Below, piece by piece: positions 1 to 6,468 of a stretch of DNA of 6,805 nucleotides (position 1 is the stretch's first letter; each line of letters starts with the position of its first letter). The notes beneath the pieces are model-generated. The model saw only the letters and a list, made by a program, of their open reading frames with translations. It made no database searches and was not told the DNA's origin. The position numbers and the translations under genes were made by a program. The stretch lies in the NCBI GenBank assembly GCA_024640205.1, contig JAHEFL010000092.1, forward strand, positions 1-6,805, in the 5' to 3' direction. This DNA comes from Flavobacteriales bacterium. GTDB lineage: Bacteria; Bacteroidota; Bacteroidia; Flavobacteriales_F; PHOS-HE28.

Positions 1-2152
1 CCGTGATCGTCGGCAGGATAGTGTTCGTGCTGAAGACCTCCCAATGGCTGAACGCCCAATCCACCGCAGGGATGGCGGCGAGTTCAGTATCTATTCCTCC
101 GTAATAAACCCCGCTGAACGGATAGGTTTCAGGTTCCAAGGAATTGATACGGATCGTGCCACTTAGAGGCGGATCCACATTGAAGACAACATCATACGGA
201 CCCTCGAGGTCATAGCAATCCACAAGGCCTTCCTCGATCGTCACGCATCGCGTTTCGATGTAATCCCGCAGCACCTGCACATTGGCCTCCCATCCGGCCA
301 TGCTACCACCCCAACGCGCGATCTGTGCCGGCATTTCGGGAGCAATATTGGCGATCAGGCTGTCCAGGAACGGCAGCATGGTGTTACAATTGAAGAGCGT
401 GTTCCCCAGATCGATGTATCGGTTCACGTAGTAGTCGTGCACCATTTCATTCTCGGAGATCAGCTTTTCCAGGATCTCCGTATGCCCTTGTCCTCCAGGG
501 TTGGGGAGGTTCTCCACCGTGCATGGATCGGCGTCAGGGCTCTGATCCGGGATGCCGGTAAAATTCGTGTAATGCCCGAATGTGGCATCCATATCCCAGA
601 GGATGTACCGCCATTTCCGCTTATCCCCAGCCGGATCCATCCCGCGCCACCAGCCCGTATTCCAGTTCAGCCAGTCCGCACAAACCGTGTAACTGTTCAA
701 ACAGAAGTAGTCGATCAGGCTCTTCCAGCTGAACAACTCATCCACATATGCGAATGATGTGGGGTCGCCCATGTCGTTGGTGGCGATGTAGTTCCGGAGT
801 GCGTTCCAGTCCGTCTGGGCCTGAGCACCACCGTACTCGGACCAGGTACCACCCCAGGTCTTCAACATCTGGATGTCGTATTTACCCTGGTTATAGTAAA
901 TGCGCGTGAAATCGTGATCGTCCACCTTTTCACGCATATCGTACACGCCCCAATACTGACCGTTCATGTAAAGGATCGCCGGCTCATAACTCCGTTCGTC
1001 AAGGGCGAGTCCTCCCACCTGGCTCAAAGCCTGAACATACGCATCGCGGATGTGCGCCGGTTGTCCGGGACCGAAGTCATAATTGTCGCCCGCGGCTGCC
1101 TTGATGATCAGACGCTGGTACTTGTCCCGATCCTTGGTCCGGAACATCTCGTAATGAATGGCATCGTTGTAACCGGTTTGATCACGAGCGATATAGTCGA
1201 CACCTCGCTGAGCATAGGCCCAACTATCCTGACCATGCTCATTGAATTCACCGACCGCCTCATCGCGCAGCACCCCATCCTCACCGAAATATTCAAGACT
1301 ACCGAGGGGTTGAATGCCCCCGTTCCCTCCGAAGAGGGCGGGCAATTGATCACCAGCAGCACTCAGCACCGCTACGCCGTGCGTCACATTGATGAAGTAG
1401 GTATTCGTCTCGGTAAAGCTTTTCTGGGCCCCGGGTGCCCCAAAACAGGTGGCCCTTATCACCGTGGTCGCGGCCACATTGATCGGTCCCGTGTAAGTGG
1501 TGGATGTTGCCGTGGGTTCGGTGCCATCCAAGGTGTACCGTATGGTCGCCCCGGCGGGACCGGTGATGGTCACGTTCTGAGCTCCTGCATAGAATCCTGC
1601 CGCAGGGTTCAATACCGGACGGTCCAGGTATTCCGATGCGGCCCCAGCATTCGCAGCATTCGGGGTAGGCGCCGTGAACAGGCTCCACGTGGCAGCGCCA
1701 TCCGTGGTCCGGCCCCGGCTATGGCCTAGTTGGGTGCGGTTCGCACTGCTGAAGGCAAAGTCATCGATCAGGGCGCCCGAAGCGTCGCTCAGGATGACAT
1801 GGTCATCCTCGGCCTGGTTCAGGTTGAAGCTGGCATGCAAATAACCGCCACTCACTTCGTCCCGTATGCTTCCGATGACCATCTGGCGACCATTGGCAGG
1901 GATCACTGTACCAGCAGGGATCTGCCATTTCAAGGGATTGTTGGGCCTGTTGCTCAACCACCAACCGCTGATATCCACCGCGGCCCCGGTCGTGTTATAT
2001 AACTCCCACCAATCCTCGAATTCGCCATAGTTGTCCGCAAAGCTGCTCAGGTTGGAGGCGTTGACCTCGTTGATCACCACCTGCGCCCGCACCGACTGGA
2101 ACACGAGGAGGACGAGGAAGAGGAGGATAGGAATACGAATGTGTTGGGTCAT
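1..2152 (-). CDS. Secreted lamin-tail / CotH kinase-fold protein, 3' end cut by the window edge
   Basis: The frame is open from the ATG at 2152 to the left edge, giving 717 residues with no stop, so the C-terminus is missing. Residues 1-23 form a signal peptide: a charged start, a Leu/Val/Phe-rich core, and cleavage probably after VRA. A lamin-tail domain follows (about 24-150; INEV at 27-30, DWWELYN at 47-53, DISGWWLS at 60-67). Next is a chitobiase C-terminal-like beta domain (about 178-255; YTLDGTEPT at 206-214). The CotH domain spans about 283-545, with HGQDSW at 306-311, NGQYWGVYDMREKVDDHDF at 397-415, ADWLNWN from 492 and KWRYILWDMDATFG at 513-526. CotH proteins have an atypical kinase fold; Asp493 and Asp520 are the likely catalytic and metal-binding candidates (inference). 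From about 645 an InlB-repeat-like beta segment begins. Activity and target are unknown. A type IX sorting domain could lie in the missing end. An in-frame ATG at 2203 would add 17 residues, but the signal peptide and an AAGGA 12 bases upstream favour 2152. Confidence 0.93.
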   Translation of the reverse strand, partial: MTQHIRIPILLFLVLLVFQSVRAQVVINEVNASNLSSFADNYGEFEDWWELYNTTGAAVDISGWWLSNRPNNPLKWQIPAGTVIPANGRQMVIGSIRDEVSGGYLHASFNLNQAEDDHVILSDASGALIDDFAFSSANRTQLGHSRGRTTDGAATWSLFTAPTPNAANAGAASEYLDRPVLNPAAGFYAGAQNVTITGPAGATIRYTLDGTEPTATSTTYTGPINVAATTVIRATCFGAPGAQKSFTETNTYFINVTHGVAVLSAAGDQLPALFGGNGGIQPLGSLEYFGEDGVLRDEAVGEFNEHGQDSWAYAQRGVDYIARDQTGYNDAIHYEMFRTKDRDKYQRLIIKAAAGDNYDFGPGQPAHIRDAYVQALSQVGGLALDERSYEPAILYMNGQYWGVYDMREKVDDHDFTRIYYNQGKYDIQMLKTWGGTWSEYGGAQAQTDWNALRNYIATNDMGDPTSFAYVDELFSWKSLIDYFCLNSYTVCADWLNWNTGWWRGMDPAGDKRKWRYILWDMDATFGHYTNFTGIPDQSPDADPCTVENLPNPGGQGHTEILEKLISENEMVHDYYVNRYIDLGNTLFNCNTMLPFLDSLIANIAPEMPAQIARWGGSMAGWEANVQVLRDYIETRCVTIEEGLVDCYDLEGPYDVVFNVDPPLSGTIRINSLEPETYPFSGVYYGGIDTELAAIPAVDWAFSHWEVFSTNTILPTIT

Positions 2153-2228
2153 ATCAGAGCGGGTTCCTTGCAGGGTAGCCAAATTACTTCTTGTTGCGTT
2201 CATGGCAGCCCGATATCACGGTCCTTTC

Positions 2229-2267
2229 ATAGGACTCCTATCGCCGATCCGCTGAACGTTCCGTTCA
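2229..2267. promoter_or_regulatory. Two adjacent short palindromes upstream of the CotH gene, possible operator
   Basis: Positions 2229-2241 read ATAGGA-C-TCCTAT, a perfect inverted repeat with a one-base centre. Positions 2253-2267 read TGAACG-TTC-CGTTCA, perfect six-base arms around three bases. They lie 77 to 115 bases upstream of the CotH start with 11 bases between them. The symmetry is seen directly; a regulator-binding role is only a guess, because palindromes this short also arise by chance. Confidence 0.2.
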
Positions 2268-2428
2268 CGGGACGTTGGCTTGAGCTTCCGCGGTGCCTGG
2301 ATCACCGAATAAAAGATCCCCGTTCCGTTTGTTGGAAACTTGTGATCATGCCTAGCGAAACAAAGTGAATCATTCTCGGCTCCTGGTTCTCGATATAATG
2401 GACTGATAATCAGCTTATGGTGCCAATA

Positions 2429-2458
2429 GGAACGGCAGCCTCATCAGGCTGCCGTTCC
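2429..2458 (-). terminator. Strong hairpin after the S9 peptidase gene, probable terminator
   Basis: Arms at 2429-2440 and 2447-2458 are perfectly complementary over 12 base pairs, nine of them G-C, around the loop TCATCA. The hairpin begins 22 bases past the peptidase stop codon, the usual place for an intrinsic terminator. In the minus direction the sequence after the stem is TATTGGCACC, so the T-run is very weak. It may work as a poor intrinsic terminator, or it may mainly protect the 3' end of the mRNA. Confidence 0.6.
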
Positions 2459-2480
2459 CACATCATCGGAGGATGTCCCG

Positions 2481-4451
2481 TTACGCAGGTACTTTTTCCT
2501 CCTTGGCCTTGTAGCCGCTACCAATGTGCTGGTCAAGGAACTGGTCCATGGCCTCATAGAACTCGAGACGGTTCTCCTCGTTCCGGAATCCATGACCCTC
2601 ATTCTCCTTCAGCATGTACTGCACCTCGATGCCCCGGGCTTTGAGCGCTTCCACGACCTGGTCGCTCTCATCCTTGTTCACCCGTGGGTCCGTCGCTCCC
2701 TGTGCAATGAATAGCGGGCACCTGATCTTGTCCACGTGGAACACAGGGGAGGCTTCGCGCATCAACAAGCTGTCCGCCTTGGGGTCACCTACCATTTCAT
2801 ACATCATTTTTTTGAACGGCTCCCAATACGGTGGCACGGTCTGCATGAAGGTGAACAGGTTGCTCACACCCACATAATCCACAGCACAGGCGTACAGGTC
2901 AGGCGTGTAGGTGATACCGGCCAAGGTGGCGTAGCCTCCGTAGCTGCCGCCGTATATCGCGATACGCTCCGGATCGGCGATCCCTTCCTTCTTCAACCAT
3001 TCCACACCATCCGTAATATCATCCTGCATCGTCTTGCCCCACTGCTTGAAGCTCTTGGTCCAGAATTCACGACCATACCCCGTGCTTCCACGGAAGTTCA
3101 TCTGCAGAACGGCATAGCCGCGATTGGCGAGCAACTGAGCCTCGGAGTTGAAGCCCCAACCATCACGGGCCCAGGGACCACCATGCGGGTTCACGACCAC
3201 GGGCAGGTTCTTCGCTTCCCGTCCTTTGGGGAGGGTGAGGTATCCATGGATGGTCAATCCATCGCGGCTCTGGTAGGAGATTGGCTTCATCTCGGCCATC
3301 ATGGACTCATCGATCCACGGGCGCAGCGTGGCGACCTCCTCCAATTTGTCGGCCGCGGCATCATAGAAATAGTACTTGCCGGGCTGGCGGTCATTGCCGG
3401 CCCATACCATGAACATCGTTTCATCATCGTTCTCTCCGTATGCCCAGTATTCGTAGCCTTCGAAGTTCGCTGCTAGCTTGTCGTAGAGGCCCTTGGTCTC
3501 GTCATCAAAGAAGTGCCGCTCTTCCTTGGCCCCGGTCCAGGTCACCATGGTAAGGACCTTGCGCTTGCGGCTGTAGTCCAGGTTGCTCACATCATAGTCC
3601 GCATTGGTGAAGACCTCGCGTACCTCTTTGTCCGTGGCCAGATCGTATTCCACGATGGCGGTCTTGTCACGTCCGTTCAGGTTGCTGGAAGCGAAGAGGT
3701 TCTTGTTGTCGAAGGTGAAGAACAACGGATTGAAACTATCCTTGAACCCTACGCGCTTGAATTCCACGAAGGGATCCTTTGCGGTCGCACGGTGGTACAT
3801 CACCTGGTCGGTCCCATCGGTCTTCGTAGCGATGCGGATGACACCGGCGTGGTCCGTGATCCAGTTCTCAAAATTCTCCTTGTTATTGTACAGGGGTTTG
3901 ATCTCACCGCTGGATACGTTGACGAGGTAGGGGTCGAACACTTGCGGGTTGCGCTGGTTCATCTGCACCATGATGTGCTGTTCCATGCCCTCGATGTTGT
4001 GGAGGTCATCCATGGTACCTGCTCGAACGCCCTTCTGAGGCGTGAGGGCTTTCACGTCGCTGCCATCGATGCTGGCACTGAAGACGATGTAGTTCTCATC
4101 CCCATTGATATCGCGGCTGTAAATGATGCGGTCACCCTTCCAGAAATAGCCTCCCACGTCACGGATCGTATCGTGGGTCACTTGGATCGCGTCCTCTGCG
4201 CCCATTTTGCGCACGAAGATGTTCATCCGGTTGTTCCATGGCGCCCGGTAGCTGATATACTGGCCGTCAGGGCTGATGCGGAAGGACGCCTTTTCGGGAT
4301 TCTTGAAGAAATCGTTGACCTCGACCCGAGGAGGAGGGGCCTCGGCCTGGGCCATCGGTTCCTTTGGTGCTTCGCTACACGCGCTCAATAGCGCCAGGGA
4401 TGCCACCAGCGGCAGTGGCCAGCGGCGAATAAGGGAGGTTCGTTGTTCCAT
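2481..4451 (-). CDS. S9 family serine peptidase (prolyl oligopeptidase type), lipoprotein
   Basis: This gene encodes 656 residues, a full length for bacterial S9 peptidases. Such enzymes cut short peptides through an alpha/beta-hydrolase domain shielded by a beta-propeller. The N-terminus is a lipoprotein signal: basic residues, a hydrophobic core, and lipobox L22-S23-A24-C25. Anchoring on the periplasmic side or the outer membrane is therefore expected. Residues about 45-385 fit the propeller, including FRISPDGQYISY and several YxYD-type strands. The catalytic domain (about 386-650) has HGGP at 423-426, NFRGSTGYG, the nucleophile motif GGSYGGYA with Ser503, GATDPRV with Asp588, and EGHGF with His620, so the triad is complete. 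The frame is open upstream to 4760, but that start would bury the lipobox and overlap the glycosyltransferase gene, so the ATG at 4451 is chosen. Within S9 it looks closest to the acylaminoacyl-peptidase-like (S9C) group; exact specificity cannot be read from sequence. Confidence 0.95.
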   Translation of the reverse strand: MEQRTSLIRRWPLPLVASLALLSACSEAPKEPMAQAEAPPPRVEVNDFFKNPEKASFRISPDGQYISYRAPWNNRMNIFVRKMGAEDAIQVTHDTIRDVGGYFWKGDRIIYSRDINGDENYIVFSASIDGSDVKALTPQKGVRAGTMDDLHNIEGMEQHIMVQMNQRNPQVFDPYLVNVSSGEIKPLYNNKENFENWITDHAGVIRIATKTDGTDQVMYHRATAKDPFVEFKRVGFKDSFNPLFFTFDNKNLFASSNLNGRDKTAIVEYDLATDKEVREVFTNADYDVSNLDYSRKRKVLTMVTWTGAKEERHFFDDETKGLYDKLAANFEGYEYWAYGENDDETMFMVWAGNDRQPGKYYFYDAAADKLEEVATLRPWIDESMMAEMKPISYQSRDGLTIHGYLTLPKGREAKNLPVVVNPHGGPWARDGWGFNSEAQLLANRGYAVLQMNFRGSTGYGREFWTKSFKQWGKTMQDDITDGVEWLKKEGIADPERIAIYGGSYGGYATLAGITYTPDLYACAVDYVGVSNLFTFMQTVPPYWEPFKKMMYEMVGDPKADSLLMREASPVFHVDKIRCPLFIAQGATDPRVNKDESDQVVEALKARGIEVQYMLKENEGHGFRNEENRLEFYEAMDQFLDQHIGSGYKAKEEKVPA

Positions 4452-4470
4452 GGATGAATGGTTTGCACGG

Positions 4471-4500
4471 CAAAGGTCTCTTTTCATCGCAGCCCTCGAA
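4471..4500 (-). promoter_or_regulatory. Weak candidate promoter for the S9 peptidase gene
   Basis: On the minus strand GACCTTTG (4471-4478) matches the Bacteroidota -7 consensus TAnnTTTG at all fixed positions but the first. TTCG at 4497-4500 sits 18 bases upstream and loosely resembles the TTG/TTTG -33 box. The -7 element ends 19 bases before the ATG, which would give a very short leader. With one good box and one poor one, this is only a candidate. Read-through from the glycosyltransferase gene is equally possible. Confidence 0.2.
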
Positions 4501-4510
4501 GGCGGGATCC

Positions 4511-4550
4511 ATGAACGGTGCATACCTGTGATGAACCGTTGGAGTTCATC
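4511..4550. repeat. ATGAAC repeats and a 7-bp inverted repeat at the end of the glycosyltransferase gene
   Basis: ATGAAC occurs at 4511-4516 and again at 4531-4536, 20 bases apart start to start, and in inverted form (GTTCAT) at 4544-4549. The last two belong to a perfect inverted repeat, GATGAAC at 4530-4536 and GTTCATC at 4544-4550, with a seven-base loop. This hairpin overlaps the glycosyltransferase stop codon at 4546-4548. No T-run follows in the direction of transcription, so it is not a standard terminator. It could be an operator, a processing site, or chance. Confidence 0.3.
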
Positions 4551-5949
4551 GTGCCACCCGATGGACCCACACTTTGTGGTCCGCTTCCAGCGAACCGGAA
4601 ATAGAATATTCCGGCCCCAGTACGTTTGCCGTTGATCGGGCAGGGTCTTCCTCGCTCGAGCCCGCCACGACAAGGACCAGCTGCGGAGCCGAAATTTCCA
4701 TGGTCCGCAGGTCCTGGATGCTGTGCAGCAAATAAACCCTGCGTGCCTCCAGATTCTCACGAAGATCCTTGGGTTCCGTTACAAGTTGCCGATCCAGATG
4801 CCAGGCATACGTATCCGCATAGTAGGTAGGATGGATGAACACCGGACCATCATCACGCCATGCCTCGCATTGTGACACGACCATGCTGGGTCGCAGGCCA
4901 TTCGTCTTCCACGGGGTGAAACTGAGCGCCATGCCAGTAACGATGAGTGCACCTGGCAAGTTCGACCACCGACCCCGTAGTCCGGTATTCCTTGATGACA
5001 CACCCAGGAGGAGAGCGAATCCTGGAGCGGCATAGACCAGGTAGCGATCCAGGAACATGGGGACGGAGAACGAGACCGTGAACATCCCGAACAAGGGAAC
5101 GAAGGTCCAGAGCAGGGGGAGGCCCATGGCAAGACCTTTGGCCCGTGTCCGTGCAGCAGCAAAAACGATGAGCAGCAGTGAAAGCACTGCGACGACCGGT
5201 GCATTGCTCCAGCGCCAGATCATGTTGTACAACTCCTCCGGATCCGGAGCCGTGAGCCAGGTGCCCTGTTCCACGCTGGTACCCAAGCGTAGTGCGAACA
5301 GGCCGGCATAGGGTGCGAAGCCTATCACGGTCGCGAGCAACGAGCGGAAAAAAAAAGTGCGTTGATCACGTAAGCCATCCAGGAGTAGCACGCAGGTGGC
5401 TTGGACACCGATAAGGAGCCACCCGAAGAAATGGGTGTAGACGAGCATCACGTTCACCAGTGCTAGCAGCAGCCATGAATATCGCTTCGCTGGTCCTGTT
5501 CCGAACCCTCTGATCAAAAGCCACATGGAAGTGGTCGCCAGCAAGGCAAAGAGGGAATAGGCGCGGACCTCATGTGCGAACGCGTAGTGGTAGTTGCTGA
5601 ACAGGAACAGGAGGGAGGCGGTCCAGGCGACTCGCGTTCCCCCCAACTTACTGCCGATGAGATACAAGGGAAGCACCGTCAAGGCGCTGAAAAGGGCCGA
5701 TGGGAGGCGAAGCCAAGCTTCATCCAGCGGTACCATGCCAACCCAGAAATGCATCAGGAGGAAGTGGAGCGGAGGATTATTCTCCGATGCCATGGCTGCG
5801 AACAGGTCAGCCAGATCGCGATGGGCCATCACTACGGTGAAGGGCTCATCATGCGACAACTCATTGTTGCCCAGCCAAAGGAACTTCAGCACCAGGCCTG
5901 CGAGCAAGAGCACGAGCAGAGATATCCGTTGGTGTCCGTTGAAGGGCAT
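4546..5949 (-). CDS. Multi-pass membrane glycosyltransferase, GT-C / GT39 (PMT_2-like)
   Basis: The protein has 467 residues: about ten or eleven hydrophobic segments up to residue 346, then a soluble tail of about 120. Members of this fold move a sugar from a polyprenyl-phosphate donor to a lipid, glycan or protein on the outer face of the inner membrane. Family marks are the acidic pair in the first periplasmic loop (H33-D34-E35), NNPPLHFLLMHFW at 57-69, HEVRAYSL at 126-133, THFFG at 172-176 and FLDRYL at 299-304. These resemble the conserved DE, PPL, R-x-Y and RY signatures of PMT/ArnT-like enzymes. Donor and acceptor cannot be told. The ATG at 5949 precedes the first membrane segment (about 10-27) directly. 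The gene starts 51 bases after the acetyltransferase stop and ends 94 bases before the peptidase start, so co-transcription is plausible. A run of nine T in the coding strand (5348-5356) encodes part of Phe199-Phe201. Confidence 0.88.
   Translation of the reverse strand: MPFNGHQRISLLVLLLAGLVLKFLWLGNNELSHDEPFTVVMAHRDLADLFAAMASENNPPLHFLLMHFWVGMVPLDEAWLRLPSALFSALTVLPLYLIGSKLGGTRVAWTASLLFLFSNYHYAFAHEVRAYSLFALLATTSMWLLIRGFGTGPAKRYSWLLLALVNVMLVYTHFFGWLLIGVQATCVLLLDGLRDQRTFFFRSLLATVIGFAPYAGLFALRLGTSVEQGTWLTAPDPEELYNMIWRWSNAPVVAVLSLLLIVFAAARTRAKGLAMGLPLLWTFVPLFGMFTVSFSVPMFLDRYLVYAAPGFALLLGVSSRNTGLRGRWSNLPGALIVTGMALSFTPWKTNGLRPSMVVSQCEAWRDDGPVFIHPTYYADTYAWHLDRQLVTEPKDLRENLEARRVYLLHSIQDLRTMEISAPQLVLVVAGSSEEDPARSTANVLGPEYSISGSLEADHKVWVHRVAR
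5348..5356 (-). repeat. Nine-base T homopolymer (coding strand) inside the glycosyltransferase gene
   Basis: The plus strand has nine A in a row, read as nine T on the coding strand, spanning the end of the Thr198 codon and most of Phe199-Phe201. No other homopolymer this long stands out in the window, and the surrounding gene is GC-rich. Runs of this length can slip in replication or transcription. The frame is intact here on both sides of the run, so the gene is in the on state as sequenced. Confidence 0.85.
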
Positions 5950-6000
5950 GTATCAAGGTGGGGGATCCCTTGGCACAAGTTTACCGGAAGACCTGCTTGT

Positions 6001-6468
6001 TCATGCCCCGATCTTGCACCACATCCGGAAATGCCCGCCGATCCTCGGGATATCGAAACCAGGGCCCACTGTGACGAAGCCCGAACGCTCATAGAACGGT
6101 ACGGCCACTACGCGTGCATTGCACCAGAGGGAGTCGCAGCCCAGACTTTGAAGATGGTCCACCGCAGTTGAAACGAGCAGCCTGCCCGCGCCCTTTTTCC
6201 GGTGTTCCGGATGGGTGGCCATACCCCGGAGCCGCCAGGAATTCCGACCTGGAACGTCCGGATGTTGCTCCGGGTAAAAGGAACCCACGCAGATGATGCC
6301 ACCACCATCTTCCACACCCAGATGGAAATGACCTTGGCGAAGGTCCTCAGGCCAGTACAGATCGGCGATGGTCCCACCCGGTCTAAGGACCATCAAACGC
6401 AGGGGGTAGGTCTCCTTCGTGGTGATCTCCCGGACGATCAAACCATCTGCCTGGTGCCCCCCATTCAT
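6001..6468 (-). CDS. GNAT family N-acetyltransferase
   Basis: This is a complete 155-residue protein, the usual size of a single GNAT domain, which transfers an acetyl group from acetyl-CoA to an amine. The cytoplasm is the expected location, since there is no signal or membrane segment. The early LRLMVLRPGG (23-32) matches the LRxxVLRP opening seen in a common GNAT subgroup. Motif A is RLRGMATHPEHRKKGAGRLL (79-98), with the acetyl-CoA pyrophosphate loop R90-K-K-G-A-G95. Motif B is NAR (117-119) followed by FYERSGF (125-131), where Tyr126 is the usual general-acid position. The end, IGGHFRMW (143-150), resembles the closing GxHxxM strand of the same subgroup. The substrate is unknown. The start is fixed by the upstream gene: its stop TGA overlaps this ATG as ATGA, which suggests translational coupling. 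Confidence 0.9.
   Translation of the reverse strand: MNGGHQADGLIVREITTKETYPLRLMVLRPGGTIADLYWPEDLRQGHFHLGVEDGGGIICVGSFYPEQHPDVPGRNSWRLRGMATHPEHRKKGAGRLLVSTAVDHLQSLGCDSLWCNARVVAVPFYERSGFVTVGPGFDIPRIGGHFRMWCKIGA

Larger units (their letters stand above)
2153..2480. other. Intergenic region between the CotH gene and the S9 peptidase gene
   Basis: This 328-base stretch has no convincing gene on either strand; the short open frames in it carry no recognisable motif. It holds the hairpin just past the peptidase stop (2429-2458) and two short perfect palindromes nearer the CotH start (2229-2241 and 2253-2267). A minus-strand TAATTTG at 2180-2186 resembles a Bacteroidota -7 element with one spacer base missing. 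No matching TTG lies at the expected distance upstream, so I do not call it a promoter. The promoter of the CotH gene should lie somewhere here. Confidence 0.7.

Noticed and set aside
914..1729. A 271-residue open frame on the plus strand
   Set aside because: It lies entirely antisense to the CotH gene, whose domains are clear on the minus strand. Its translation has no recognisable motif.
2180..2186. TAATTTG on the minus strand as a -7 promoter box for the CotH gene
   Set aside because: It has one base too few in the spacer of TAnnTTTG, and there is no TTG at the expected distance upstream.
2403..2413. Short palindrome CTGATAATCAG near the hairpin
   Set aside because: Five-base arms around one base are common by chance, and the arms do not extend.
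2736..4391. Two long plus-strand open frames (2736-3476 and 3513-4391)
   Set aside because: Both are antisense to the S9 peptidase gene, which has an intact catalytic triad and full length. Their His- and Val-rich translations look like shadows of that gene.
4779..5204. A 141-residue minus-strand frame inside the glycosyltransferase gene
   Set aside because: It is a shifted reading of the membrane protein, rich in Ser and Cys, while the main frame is continuous with membrane segments. It is not evidence of a frameshift.
5572..6171. Plus-strand open frames of 166 to 199 residues across the glycosyltransferase start and the end of the acetyltransferase gene
   Set aside because: They cross two well-supported minus-strand genes and show no domain or signal.
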